Origin: Marisa cornuarietis
Lineage: Eukaryota > Mollusca > Gastropoda > Architaenioglossa > Ampullariidae
DNA length: 64,000 nt
Direction: 5' to 3'
NCBI GenBank assembly: GCA_004794655.1
Contig: SMMW01000554.1
Location: forward strand, 10,178,501-10,242,500
Shown here piece by piece: positions 39,600-59,169 of this stretch (the first letter of the stretch is position 1; every line of letters begins with the position of its first letter). The notes beneath the pieces were generated by a model. It worked only from the letters and a program-made list of their open reading frames with translations, made no database searches and was not told the origin of the DNA. Both the position numbers and the translations under genes were made by a program.

Positions 39600-42308
39600 C
39601 TTTACTTGACCAGTGTGTGTGTGTGTGCTTTTTTGCGATCACAGCTTGCTTTATCCCCAGTTTTCGATATTAACGATCCACACATAGAAGTAGGACGCCA
39701 GCGCTCTCGATGAACACATCAACGATCTGTAGTAAAAAATTCAAGCGTCTTAAAGATCTAACCCTCTCTTTTATTTTTTTTAAAGGAAAAGGAGAAAAAA
39801 CACAGGAGTGAAAAGAAAAAAGAAAGTAAAAATGAAAACAAACAAAACAACAACAAAGAACTCAACAAAACAAGAGCAAAAAGAAAAAAGGAAAGTGGAA
39901 ATTGACATTGCCTTACCGCCACTTGTTACGTCTTGATTAGATTCATCTTTCTTGCTCTCTGTTTCGTTTAATAGTGCAAGGTTGTCTTTACAGATGTCTA
40001 CTGATGAGGACATTTTTGATGGTTTTGGAAGCTTCTTCTCTTTGACCATTTCCGGATGCAGAACAGTGTAATAGAGCAGGAAAGACTGCATTGCATGGTA
40101 ACCACGCTGAAAACATTCATCGAAAAGCATACCTAGAAAGTGTAGTCATAACCACGAAGCCTTCAGTCGGTGGGTGGTGGGTGGTCAGATAACAACATTC
40201 TTCATCCTTAGCAAGCAATATTACGCTGAACATATTTTTAGGGTGTTATTAACTCTAAACTTTCACGATAAAAACCGGTGTGTCCGCTTACGTATTCATG
40301 ATAATGATAACGTTTGTGAATAAGACCCCTCACCTCTGTCAGGAACGTCTTATCAGATTTCTCCACAAATATGTCCTCGCTAGTCACGTGGCCTGTATTG
40401 ATGCCCACAGTCCGCTCCAGATCATGTGGCTAATCAACGAAACGTGTGCAGCAGCAATCTCATACAGAGCTTACATTTCGTTTTGGTATACATGCATATG
40501 TGACTCTCTCTCTCCCCCCTCTCTCTCCCTCTCTCTATGAGTGGGTAGGTGGGTGGTACTACAGCCAGCTTCCTGCTAGTCGGAAGCGACGCTTAACTGT
40601 CGGCTTTTGGAAGCACGAAACCCCCTACACCATCCACATTAATACAGAAACGACAGACGAACTGTCTTCTTTTATTGGACCCCTACGGAACCAAAGAAAG
40701 ACAACGTGGTAGTTACACCAATAGGGTTACTGACGGATTTCCAGGTAAGAATCTCGTTTGGAGTGGCGTCCCCTCGCCTAGCAGGCTTGAGGGAGGCGGT
40801 TCTCCGCAACTTTTGTATTTTTATTAGTTTGTTGTTGTTTTTTTTTTTTGGTGTCCACTGTGTAGGCCAGTGCTTTTTTCGTTGCGTCGTTACTATGCAG
40901 GACTGTTTTAATTTTGTTTACTTCAGCGACTTTCGGATTTCCCGTCGACTGCCGGTCTTTTCTGCCTAACGGTTTCTTCTAAAGATATCTTGAAGATCAC
41001 ACAGTCAGTCATTTGCTATAAAATTTTCATGCAGTTTTTCTCCGCTTTGTGATTAAATCGACACCAGCAGTTTTCTGGCGATGTCAGCTCCGTTGACCCG
41101 AGTCTCTGTTGATATATTCACAGTATTCCGCGATCCTACAGACGACACAATGGCTTCCCGAGCTGTAGATCTGAACTCAGGGCCGTTGAGAGCCAGCACG
41201 GATGTAGTCTGATAGTGTCTACTGTCTATGCCCTAATGTTCGGACTATTCATCTTTCATTTGACTATCTTTGCTGACATTGTGCATCTGAGTTGTGATTA
41301 TGGAACCAGGTTTCAGTCAGCGAAAGTTAAGCCACTGAACCAGAGATCGACAGTTGATCTTCTATACAAACATCATAATAACTTTTTGCTACTTTTAAAC
41401 AGAACTTTATTGACTTACCGAAGATTTCATGCAATTGCAAGGTTACTGACTGCATCTGTGCTGATGGCGTTCACCTACTTAACATGAGTGGCTGCTATAC
41501 GGGGTCACACAATAATCTCATTGTTTTTTTTTAGATCAGCGCCCATTATTTTATGTTTATGTGTTTTATCTTTTTTTTCAAGTGCTTTGAGCCTGCGTTT
41601 GATGGTGGGGTAAAGCGCTATATAAATATATTATTATTATTATTTCAACGGTCAAGCTATCTTCAGTAACACAAGTCTCTTTGCTAACATAGGCACATCT
41701 CTCGATCCACTTTTTACACCCTAATCAAGAGCACCATCATTTTTTTCTCATATTAGCGACCTCTCCGTACACCACCAGTAGCTACGTAACTGTCGCTCAC
41801 ATCTGACTCTGTTTAAACCTCCAACATCTACGTGAGTGAAACTTATGTCTGACCTCTATATACAGTCGCATGGTGTTGGACTTAGGAGTTTTCAAAAACG
41901 TCAACCAGAAACTTTTGTAGCTGTGTATTGCCTTCCGCTGGTTCCCGTAGAAAAATGCTTTTTGCACACACACGGCGCTCTCCTCAATGAATCGTAATAG
42001 TTCGTCACAGCGAACCTGAGAAGAGAAAAAAACTTAACCTGTTACTTTTTAAAAATAAATTGAACAAATTTGACTTAAGCGTCTTTTTTGGACTAAGAAA
42101 CATAATTAATAATGTAATTATATAATATAAAATTACAATATGATTCATAACTCGAAATCAATAACAAAACAAAATAAAAATTAATCCAAAATTCAATATG
42201 TGATAGCAAGACTTCGTGTCCATCCTATACAACAACAAGGAGAAATGAAGCTATTTTTAATTTTAAAATGCAAGCCATCCAGCTTATTGCATTTACAGAT
42301 ATCTGTGT

Positions 42309-42406
<98 letters not shown>

Positions 42407-42538
42407 TCTTCGCAGGTGTATGAAATGAAATATCCCTACCAAATCGGATTTCTCGTGATCCATCAGTTCAAAAACTTCCTGCATGGTTACATCTGGTCCG
42501 AACAAGGCCTCCACTTTATGCTTGGGAAACACAGTGTC
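39391..42538 (-). CDS. Second set of C-terminal exons of the patatin/EF-hand phospholipase (cassette J' to N')
   Basis: Minus-strand exons J' 42538-42440, K' 42015-41854, L' 40429-40334 and M' 40106-39917 are homologues of the last four exons of the gene at 57992-50051. J' and L' have the same lengths (99 and 96 nt), K' is one codon longer, and all boundaries from J' to the start of M' are phase 0, as in J-M. A possible terminal exon N' 39599-39391 joins in phase 1. By eye, amino-acid identity is about 13/33 for J', 17/32 for L' and 11/15 at the start of M'. Intact frames and splice sites at this divergence imply selection. The EF loop spanning J'/K' is changed (DHEKSDLVRCDE). No catalytic exons accompany the set in the window, so it may be an alternative 3' end of that gene or the tail of an old paralogue. 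Confidence 0.65.
39917..40106 (-). CDS. Cassette exon M'
   Basis: The acceptor TTTTCAG leads to RGYHAMQSFLLYYTV, matching RGYYAMRSFLRYYIV of exon M. This is the last helix of the patatin fold. A lysine/serine-rich tail follows. The donor GGCG/GTAAGG at 39916 is good. The open frame beyond it to 39780 is a phenylalanine-rich translation of T-rich DNA and is almost certainly intron. Confidence 0.68.
40334..40429 (-). CDS. Cassette exon L'
   Basis: Flanked by GATTAG and GTGAGG, it encodes 32 residues with DLERTVGINTGHV identical to exon L. In patatin domains this is the conserved strand and turn near the C-terminal end. The TTDF of exon L is replaced by SEDI here. Confidence 0.75.
41560..41645 (+). 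mobile_element. L2-type LINE or SINE 3' tail
   Basis: GAGCCTGCGTTTGATGGTGG, then AAAGCGCTATATAAAT and an (ATT)n run. The same kind of tail ends the LINE copies at 47450-48149 and 43531-44340. Only the tail is recognisable. It lies in the intron between K' and L'. Confidence 0.6.
41854..42015 (-). CDS. Cassette exon K'
   Basis: The acceptor TCTTCTCAG precedes VRCDELLRFIEE, the second half of an EF-hand, and QRKAIHSYKSF...LYIE, which parallels QRKEIKNFVSF...LYVE of exon K. It codes 54 codons against 53 in K. The donor is GAG/GTCAGA, weaker than average. Confidence 0.7.
42309..42406. repeat. (GACA)n microsatellite
   Basis: About 24 perfect tetranucleotide units between exons J' and K'. Confidence 0.98.
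42440..42538 (-). CDS. Cassette exon J'
   Basis: The acceptor GTTAATCAG and donor GATTTG/GTAGGG enclose 33 codons, the same number as exon J. FPK, ALFG and the spacing of the EF-hand E helix are kept. The calcium-loop start is DHEKSDL instead of DRDKNGK. Confidence 0.7.
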
Positions 42539-43530
42539 CTGATTAACGACAAAGATTAAATTCATATCGGAAGACTAAGCCGTTTTCTAGAAGAATCTAG
42601 CGATTTCCTGTCATCGGCGCTTGTTGGTTAGGTTTCATTGAGACAGTGACTATTCATACGCATGAACTTTGACCCTTTGATCAGATCTGTTCCTATCGCA
42701 AATGCATTCTGTTTATATCGACGAGAGAGTGCTATCCACGCCGTGTATAGAAGACTATTTCCTCTATGTAATACGTTTAGTATACGGAAGGGTAAATTTG
42801 TCTCACGAGCACGAGTAACTTACACAAGAAAGCCCTCCTACTCCTTCTCCCTGCTAATGGTTTCCTCTTTGTCAAGACAATGCTTTCGTAACACCTGCAA
42901 CAAATGAACGCTTCCCCATTGTGGGGTGTGGTGACTCAGTCAGGTGTAGTAAAGCGACGAGCTTACGAGTTTCAGGATAAAAGAATCCAAATCTACGTGC
43001 TTTTAATAAATAGGCTTCAACTTTGGAGCTTCTGTGCCATAGTATAGCATAGGCATAGTTACAGTTCATTCAGGTGCTAAATATATACTCAGTTTGGAGG
43101 CCTTTAAGCAATAGGATCAAAAGCAAAACACGCTGATGCCGTCAAGAAACAATTCACTTTATGAATGTTTTCTTGCCAAAGCTACATAGACAAATTTCAT
43201 ATTAACAAATAACTGGGATTTTGCCATCAACAGTCGATTAAAATCGAGAGAAGGTACCAAAAATATTTAAATGAGTGAACATCTGTTGTGAGATCGAGCT
43301 TGTAGTAGTTCAGATATATTCTATATTACCAGTAGGGGATAAAGTTTCCTTGAACACATAGCATCTGATGTGTCCCTCGAGACCAGGAGCAGATGCTTAT
43401 AAAAGAAGATATTGTAAGCATACTAACAGTTGATATCGCCACCTCCTCCCGCACAACGATGTGTAACAGCTATAACTGTTAACGATTCACTTTATCATAG
43501 ATTCACCTTTACAAAGCTCTCCACTGCTTG

Positions 43531-44340
43531 CAAGATAATAATAATAATAATGTGAACTTATAATGCGCAGAATCACGAATAGGATAGATCGCACTCTCTG
43601 CGCAGTACAATTTGATAAAACGAAAAAAATAACAACCAGTAGACAGTGAGGTACACATAGGGACACTGGACAACATAGAGATGGGGTACAAGTCAGGAAT
43701 AGTATTTTGTAAAAAGATATGTTTTAAGAGAGCGTTTGAAAGCGGCCTTAGATGCTGAGTGGCGAATATGATGTGGTAGAGAGTTCCACTGCTGAGCAGC
43801 ACAAAGGTAGAACATCCGTTGTCCATATGTGACTGTCTTTGTTAGAGGGAGGGATAAAATGCGGGAGTCAGATGAGGAGCGAAGGTTTCGGGCAGGAGTT
43901 TTTACAGACAAGATTTCATTAAAGTAGCTGGGGGAGTGACCTGCGAAGAAACCATAGCAGAAAGTTGAGAGCTTGTAGTCGATTCTAGCTTTAACTGGCA
44001 GCCAATGAAGAGAGTGAAGAAGTGGTGAGACATGATCATGTTTGCGAGTCCGAAAAACGAGACGAGCAGCTGAGTTCTGGACCTTCTGAAGCTTATCAAG
44101 GAGGTATTGAGAACAGCCAGCAAGAAGAGAGTTGCAGTAGTCTAATTGAGACAGAATAAATGAGCAGATAAGAATTTTGGTGATTGAGACGGACAGAGTA
44201 TGGCGAATGGAGCTGATCTTCCGGAGCTCATAGTATGCAGATCGACAAATGTGAGAGACGTGTTTATCAAGAGACATGTCAGCAGAAATTATGTAACCTA
44301 AATTACGTGCCGAAGTTACAAAAGGAACATCTGTCCATAT
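43531..44340 (-). mobile_element. 5'-truncated L2/CR1-type LINE, RT C-terminal end
   Basis: A 194-residue minus-strand frame (44277-43693) has the hallmarks of the end of L2/CR1-type ORF2: SLDKHVSHICRSAYYELR, LDYCNSLLAG, LDKLQKVQNSAARLV, LHWLPVKARIDYKL, then PARNLRSSSD, WNSLPHHIR and FKRSLKTYLF. The frame extends upstream to about 44335 without a methionine. A short 3' UTR ends in (ATT)n at 43531-43553. The catalytic RT core is absent, so this is a dead fragment. It separates exon copy F' from cassette exon J'. Confidence 0.88.
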
Positions 44341-44912
44341 TCCACCCTTGCTTTGTTTTTCCGCTCGATTTGTTGTTCACGATCGCTGTAGATTCAGGTA
44401 TAAAAATACCGCCGAGCACAAAGATGCTCTATCATGAAAGGCGAACCTCACAGTGAACAACAGTGACGTAGCGGTGCTTAGAAATAGTGTGTGTGTGTGT
44501 GTGTAAAATTGTTTTGAATTGGAGTTTCCAAAGCAAACAAGGAAAATGTTTCCGAAGCAAACATTGAAAATGTACGTAATAATAAATATGCCTAAATTCA
44601 GTATATTTTTATACGTGTATCAGTAATAATTTGTTTTTACCTGTGTTTTCGAACGTTAATTTAGCTCTTTGGACATAGGCGAATTCTTCCAAAACAGGCC
44701 AACCATACCATTGCCCATACTGACACCTGTATAAAGAAAATTAATAACGTTTTTCAAATATGATCTGTAAGAAATGTAAAAAAGGTTACTAGGTGGCGAC
44801 TATGTTTTCATTTCCAATCTGACATATTCAATTCCGTTCTCACTAATGACTCACAGAAATGATCATTCGTATAACCGAAATAACAGTTGTCAGGTCTCAT
44901 GTATGTCAACAT

Positions 44913-45036
44913 AATTATTATTATTATTAATATTCAGAAGAAAGGGGAATTATATAACGCAATTCCCGACATAACAAGAGGGTTGACGCGCTTTACAAAA
45001 TAAAGGCAAAGACACAAGGAAAGACAGACACAAAAT

Positions 45037-45133
<97 letters not shown>

Positions 45134-45420
45134 GGCCAAAACGTGTTAACAATCAAGCGAACAAAAATATCAACAGCCATTAACAGAAAAAACTACACGT
45201 AACATGTCGGTGCAGACAGAAATGACAGGCAGTGCACGTGGAAAAAGGTGAGTCTTAGGTATTGCAAGACACCTGCAGAAAATACGGAGCAGCCCTGTGC
45301 GTATGGACTCAAGACTCCTAGTAGCAACACATGCTCCAAAGGGCAAAGAGAGATGTGAGACATTGCTGTTAGTCTCCACTCACACAATGATGAGTGGCAT
45401 AGCAGGTGCATCAATAGTCG
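44913..45420 (-). mobile_element. Non-autonomous repeat with (ATT)n tail, split by a (CA)n run
   Basis: On the minus strand, AAAGCGCGTCAACCCTCTTG, then GGAATTGCGTTATATAATTC and (ATT)n at about 44915-44935 resemble the L2-type tails elsewhere in the window. The right limit is estimated. Confidence 0.45.
45038..45131. repeat. (CA)n microsatellite
   Basis: About 47 CA units inside the repeat element at 44913-45420. Confidence 0.98.
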
Positions 45421-46307
45421 AAAAAAATACTTGCAGCAGTTCTAGAAAAGAGATCTGAGAGCTATGCTGCAGATCCTTACCAAAAATAAAACAGCCGCAC
45501 GATGGCGCAGATGTGGCAGGCCCTCTTGTTGATAGCCTGCTGTCGTTATCAGGTGCTTTCGATTTTTTTGGTGCGTTACAATAAGTGTACAATCAGGAGT
45601 GACACATTGCACACACCTTGAAAAATGCTCACGCTCGAGTCTAGATATTAGGTTCTGTAGGCCACTCGGTGCGAAAGAAACACCTGCGCAGAAAGCCAGG
45701 GCAACAATTAAGCCGATTCCAGTACCCGGATGAAGGCAAGACAGGTTAATTGGGTATATTGCCGGCAGCAGAGAAAAAAAAATTTGCCGAAAGTCTTCTT
45801 AAGTTACTAAAATCTGTGTAAGTATGACAGTTCTGTCAGGCACATTCGCTTCGCAGTTCCTGCTTAAAACTGTACAGTTTTCCAAACATATTTAAAATCT
45901 TCTTTATCATAATACAACAACACACAGAGACAGAGAAAGTACGAATGAAGAAAGGAAGAAAAAGAATACTGGATAATAAAGGTTAAGCGTAAAATTTTGC
46001 TCCTGGTGTCCGATGTCAGGATTATGTCACAAAATGCCTTATGATTTTAAAAAAATAATTTTCTTTGAATGAAGTTTCCGACGTTAGCTAAGCACCTGCT
46101 AATGAAGCACCACCATGACAGCGAGCCTACGTTTATGACGGCATTGGATATGTGATCTTGACCTCTTTTCAAAACAAGGGTGATAACTGCCATGTTTACA
46201 GGCTTAAAGTTGAACGGAAAGGAGTTCACTGAGAGTTGGCATGTTGTGTCTTGTGAGAAACTACGCTCTAATGCACCTTTAAGGAAACATAAGTTAATAC
46301 CGCCCAC

Positions 46308-46438
46308 TAAAAGCATGCTTAGTTACTAAGGGTTGAAGGTACCAAAGCGGTTGTTCCGCTCCATGATGATAGGTATGTCTTGTAAAAGGTGCAAGCGGTG
46401 CACGAAAGAATCTTCTGGGGACATCAACAGGTATCAAC
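46308..46438 (-). pseudogene. Pseudo-exon copy F' of phospholipase exon F
   Basis: This 131-nt segment aligns without gaps to exon F (54221-54091), at roughly 85% identity by hand count. The core MERNNRFGTFN is intact, and several differences are silent (CCC/CCT, CGT/CGC, TTT/TTC). It is dead: the acceptor AG has become TG, the second codon TGG is TGA, another stop (TAG) lies near the end, and the donor GTGAGT is GTGGGC. Similarity extends a little into both introns, so it arose by DNA duplication, not from mRNA. It is far less diverged than cassette J'-M', which suggests a separate, later duplication. Confidence 0.85.
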
Positions 46439-47449
46439 CACCCGATAAAAGAGGAAAATTAGGAAGAGTGAACGTTGATGGGGAGGCAACTCATAATATC
46501 TTTTGGCACAGCCTATGAAGAAAGGACTACCGAAGAAGGTTAAAATTCTCAGTTCACAAACTATCTGACTTCCTTTGATGAACTGCATTTATCTCCTGTT
46601 CTGTCTCTTTTACTGATGTCCTAACAGTTAATACTCTCGTAGTCATACAATTGCTTATTGTACATAACTGCCGCACGTGCTAACGCTTTAACAACGACCG
46701 TCTCTCTTGTCTTTGAACGAGCCTGTGAATGGTTCCGGTAAACTGCTTCCACTACCGCTAAATATTTAAAGCACATCTTGAGTTTTAATTGGTCCAGAAA
46801 GTCGCCATACGTAGCATAGCACGGCATTAAAACTTGTAAACATCAATCGATTTTTTTGTATTTTTGTTTTTTTCTGAGGTTCGTGAAAGTAATAAATTGT
46901 ATCAATGGTTGTAGGATGGTTAACTAAGCTATATAGTGCAAATCGATATTTGCTGTATCATTAAGAAAAAATACACAGAAAAATGTGTTCCTCGTCTTGA
47001 ATAATGTTGATTAAGATTTCGATTCTGCTGTTTTTATTTTATGCGTTCGCAAAATTATTACAATAGCAGATTATTTTGTATGGTATTATGTTTGGGAGAG
47101 TTTCGTCCCTTCGCCTGATAGGCTGAGGGGATCGCCTCTCCTTGATTTTGTTTCTGTGTTGTGGTCATGCTTAGATTTGGCTAAAAATTTTGGACCTTCA
47201 TGTTTACATGTGGCTCTACTGCTGGATTGCATTATTGTATCTAATGTTATTTTGTTATTTTGAACTGTTTGAATCTATTGGCTGGATTCCACTCTGACGT
47301 GCTCCACTCGCTTCGGCAGCGACCTTGAGTTAGAGTGAATAAACTGAAGTAACGATCATCTTTAAGTAACTTCATATGATAACGTATTTTAATATTCTCA
47401 AGATACAAATGATAAAGTATCTTAATATCTCAAGATTTCTCAATATACT

Positions 47450-48149
47450 CTCAGTATTCTCCTGGTCACTAACTCTTGTTCTCTGGACTCGTACAGTCGT
47501 ACCGTTCAATCTACAGTGATCACCCTTTACTGCCGGAACGCATTGAATCTTCTCAGGTCACTCCTCTCCTTTACTTTCTGCACTAGCTACCCATCCACTC
47601 TCGCATTCATGGCAGACTTTCTGTGCTTTGTTTTAATTTCATTGCTGGATTTGCCCTATTTCTCTAAACTTCTTTTCCCTTACGTTCCAGGAAGACAACT
47701 CTGGACTCCTTGTCTGACGAACGTCTCATAACTGTTCATGTCACCAGAACCACAACATATGGTCACAGGAATTTTTGTTACTGTGCAGCAAAACAGTGGA
47801 TTTCTCTCCCTTTACATATCCACCACCTACCTACAACTGAATCCTTCAAATCTGCACCTCTTCCAGGAGCATTACTCCTAACACAGTCCACACAATGCTC
47901 GTCCTTTTTCACTGTCCCCACATTTCCGCTTCTGCTACTTTTCTACTCGTCTTCCTTTGCAGAATCATTATATTTTCAGTTCTTGCTACTTGATGCTTCT
48001 TTGCGTTTTCTATATTTGTCTTCTATTCATCGTCAGTACTGTTGTTTTACTCTTCCGTCCCTCGTATACTTTCCATGTTGTCTATATGTCTCATCCCTGT
48101 TTTAAAGCGCAATATGTATGCGCTATATAAATCTTCAATTATTATTATT
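47450..48149 (+). mobile_element. Degraded L2/CR1-type LINE 3' end
   Basis: Around 47745-47860 the plus strand encodes TYGHRNFCYCAAKQWISLP, parallel to TYGQRMFYLCAAQQWNSLP in the copy at 43531-44340, in a broken frame. It ends with AAAGCGCAATATGTATGCGC, TATATAAAT and (ATT)n at about 48149. The left limit is approximate; a related T-rich segment may begin near 47100. Confidence 0.75.
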
Positions 48150-48357
48150 TCCACATCTTTGGGACTATTTCGTGGATCTTGTTCAGCGCAGTGAGCTTCC
48201 CTTTTGACTGCGATGTTCCGTTTTAGATATTAACATTTATTACAAATGTTATATTTTCCATGCATATTGATGCAGCTCTTTCTAGTGGTATACCTATGGG
48301 TTTTTTTCTGTGTCACGCACTTGTGTATTCACAAACACACTCAAATAAGCCCTTTCA

Positions 48358-48358
<1 letters not shown>

Positions 48359-48437
<79 letters not shown>
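48359..48437. repeat. (CA)n microsatellite
   Basis: About 36 CA units with one CG interruption near the right end. Confidence 0.97.
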
Positions 48438-49405
48438 TTTCCTCATACTCACAGACAAACACTCAAATAGCCCCGTTCATTACACTGTGTGTTCATTACA
48501 CAGCCACGCACGTACGCACACATAAGCAAAAAGCATAACAAATTCGGATATATTCCCTCGCAGACCAAACAGCACAATCAGCGGCCCAACCAATAACCGA
48601 TGTGATGGAAGAATGGCTCAAAATAACACAAAAGAATAAACTTTAAATCTGACAATTCTCTAAAGGGACACTTAAAACCCTCTGAAAAAAGCTAATCACT
48701 TTGTAAAGTAGCCTCAGAATACTTCTTTCCATTCTAAATTTGCTTATTCAGACATCTGTTCGTCACCCACGGTTAAGACAGTTTGGTTATAAATAAAGAT
48801 ATAAAGAATTTCCGCTATTTTTTAAACTCATTTTCTGGATTAGGTAATATAATTACTGGTGGACTGATGGAGGCTAAGTAATGTAAGAAATCAATATAAA
48901 CCATTTCTTTCGTGCTTACCTTCTTTGTTGCTTTTCTGCGTCGATCGTCTGCTTTTGTGGTTTTTTTTCTTTGATATCCCTCCGCAAACAAAATAGTTTG
49001 ATTGTGCTTGATAATATGACCACGAGTTGAATATTTTCTGAGTATATATTTCATTAATTTTGGTTATTTTAGCTATTATGCTTCAGCAATTTGTAAATAT
49101 TAATTTAGTTATCACTATATTATATTAAAAATTTCCTATTGATTGTTGTCTTTCACGCGGCGTAATCTCTTCCTCGCATGACCCTGAACTGACGGCTATT
49201 TTTAGAGACTGCCCACTGCACAACTAATTCACAAATTTTTGTGATGAAGAAAGATATTTCCTCAAGGGAACTGAAGAAGAATTGTTCCTCCTATTATAAA
49301 GATAACTGCATTGAAGAAAACAGAGAAAACCTTTTTGGTTTTAGTGTTTCGGCTTTATGTGAAATGTAAAGCAACACAGTGCTAAACCGTTAATTTGTTT
49401 ATGGA

Positions 49406-49486
<81 letters not shown>
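49406..49486. repeat. (CT)n(CA)n compound microsatellite
   Basis: About 9 CT units pass into about 31 CA units. Confidence 0.97.
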
Positions 49487-49489
<3 letters not shown>

Positions 49490-50050
49490 CTGATACAAAT
49501 ATTTTTGAATAAAATATTTTACAAACATGTTTGTTAACTTATTTTAATCTTATTTTTTACCTTTAAAACACTTCTAAATTCCCGATAAGAAGTAAAATAA
49601 AGATCGAAAACAATGTATTGCACGTTCATCTCTAAAAGTTGAGAACACAACACTTAAAATACAAGTCCCCGACCCATGAAATAAGACACTAGCAAAAAGA
49701 AAAGGACATGGACATATTTCAGGCACATGGGTGTCAGTGGGTAGGTCTCTGCCTTTTGTCGAACACACTACTTTTAACAACCATACCAAATAAACAACAC
49801 CACCACTACCACCAAATCTGATCACGGATTACAATGTCAGTCGTCTGTGTCTTCTTAGCTACCTTCGGTGTATGTCCTGTACGACGAGACGATGAAAGGC
49901 GACGACAAGATGATGACTAGTTTTGGTTGTTGCCCAGGGGGGTCAGAGCGCGTCTTTAGCATTTTTCTGTTAATGATGCAGACAAACACAACGCTCAATT
50001 GTCTTGTTAGCGCTCTGCTTGCAGTACACCTTCCTAGGTCACTCCTGCAA

Positions 50051-57992
<7,942 letters not shown>

Positions 57993-58384
57993 CTGCTTCT
58001 AATCAGCACAATGGCTTGGGAAGTTAGCAGTGGGATGAAGTATGCACAAGGTCTTGCTGCTGTGCTTTTTGTTTTTTTTTCCTGTTAAAAGACCCGAAGA
58101 TTCACAGGCAGAAGTCGTGTCCTACAGTTGTAAAAGCAGAATGTCAATGGAACACGAGAATCTAGTGAGCTGACATATCAGAGAGAGGCAGACGGCCTTG
58201 CGTTTGTCGGAAACTAGAGGGTGACGTTATGCCTGAAACAAGAAAAGATAAAACCTGTTACATATTTGTCCTGAATGATGCGATGCATCCGGGTACAAAG
58301 TGTAATTTAAAACGTCTCTGCCCAATGGGTCCGTGGGTCCTGCTTGTCTTTACGACTTTAGTTTTCCTAGTCTTTTTAAATATA

Positions 58385-59165
58385 CCGTGGGACCTCGCTA
58401 AGTCGACCTTCCCTAAGTTGAAAACCTCCCTATATCGAATTAATTGTTAGTTCCCGGCCAAATTCCATAAGAACAATGTATTTTAGATCTCCTTAACTCG
58501 AAGATTTTTTGGCTTCCTACCTCCATTAGTCGAATTTTTAGTCATCACCAACCAGACGCAACTGTTCCAAACTATGTTCCAAACTGTCTCAAGAAAGACA
58601 CTTTTATCCCATTTTCCTTTCATCTTTGTGTAAAAGGTTCGTTGCCTGCTCTGTTGCGCAGTGGACAACTAACTGACTCTCACACCAGTCCCCCCTTTGA
58701 AGTTGACCGATTCAGGGGAACTGGCCGGCACTCGACTTTTCCCACGGCCGCTTCAAGTCGGCGGGCCGCGCATCACTGGTCAAGATTTATGGCCACCCGC
58801 CTTGACAATCCTTTCAAGCGATGGCGGTGGTAACTTGAACAGTGGACCGTTGGTAGTTCACACGCAAACTTACTGTGAAAAATACGTTTTCTACAATTTG
58901 TCAGTCTCTTATCGGGACGAGCACTGAATAGAGTTCGTGTCGGTGTGGTTTTTTTCCGTGCGGTACGTGCCGCGGAAATGGCAGTACATGCATCCGTATA
59001 AAACGATAATACTGTATAATAAACGGTTATAATACAGTAATTGAGCCGGAACAACATTGTCCTTGATTAACCTGCGCCTATTACGCCATTTTCCCTAACT
59101 CGAAAACTCCGTAAGTCGATTTTTTTTTCGGGTCCCTTTAAGTTCGACTTAGCGAGGTCCGACTG
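58385..59165. mobile_element. Non-autonomous pogo/Tigger-like DNA transposon remnant
   Basis: The left end reads CCGTGGGACCTCGCTAAGTC and the right end, on the opposite strand, CAGTCGGACCTCGCTAAGTC. These imperfect inverted repeats extend with lower similarity for about 80 bp. TA lies at both flanks (58383-58384 and 59166-59167), the expected target duplication of the Tc1/mariner/pogo superfamily. The 781-bp interior has no transposase frame I recognise. It lies about 400 bp upstream of the phospholipase ATG, so it may sit in the promoter or in a 5' UTR intron. Confidence 0.82.
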
Positions 59166-59169
59166 TATA

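Larger units (their letters stand above)
46450..50050. other. Region between the two exon sets, mostly repeats
   Basis: No catalytic patatin exons (GGGxKG, GxSxG or DGG) were found here on either strand. Content is an L2-type fragment and microsatellites. A minus-strand ATTAAA at 49543-49548, about 500 nt after the phospholipase stop, is the only weak polyadenylation candidate I saw for exon M. Confidence 0.5.

Noticed and set aside
39780..39916. Phenylalanine-rich extension of exon M' (FFLFTPVFFLLFL-like)
   Set aside because: It is the translation of a T-rich intron beyond a good GTAAGG donor, not a membrane segment.
44638..44727. Possible minus-strand exon (YGQWYGWPVLEEF...) between CAG and GTAAAA
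   Set aside because: Splice-like borders and an open frame, but no homology to phospholipase exons G-I and no partner exons.
46621..46827. 68-codon minus-strand frame upstream of F'
   Set aside because: It looks helical but matches none of exons A-E, and its borders lack a convincing splice pair.
48905..48975. Possible counterpart of exon G (DDRRRKATKK followed by GTAAGC)
   Set aside because: Only a short run of basic residues is shared. The alignment is no better than chance.
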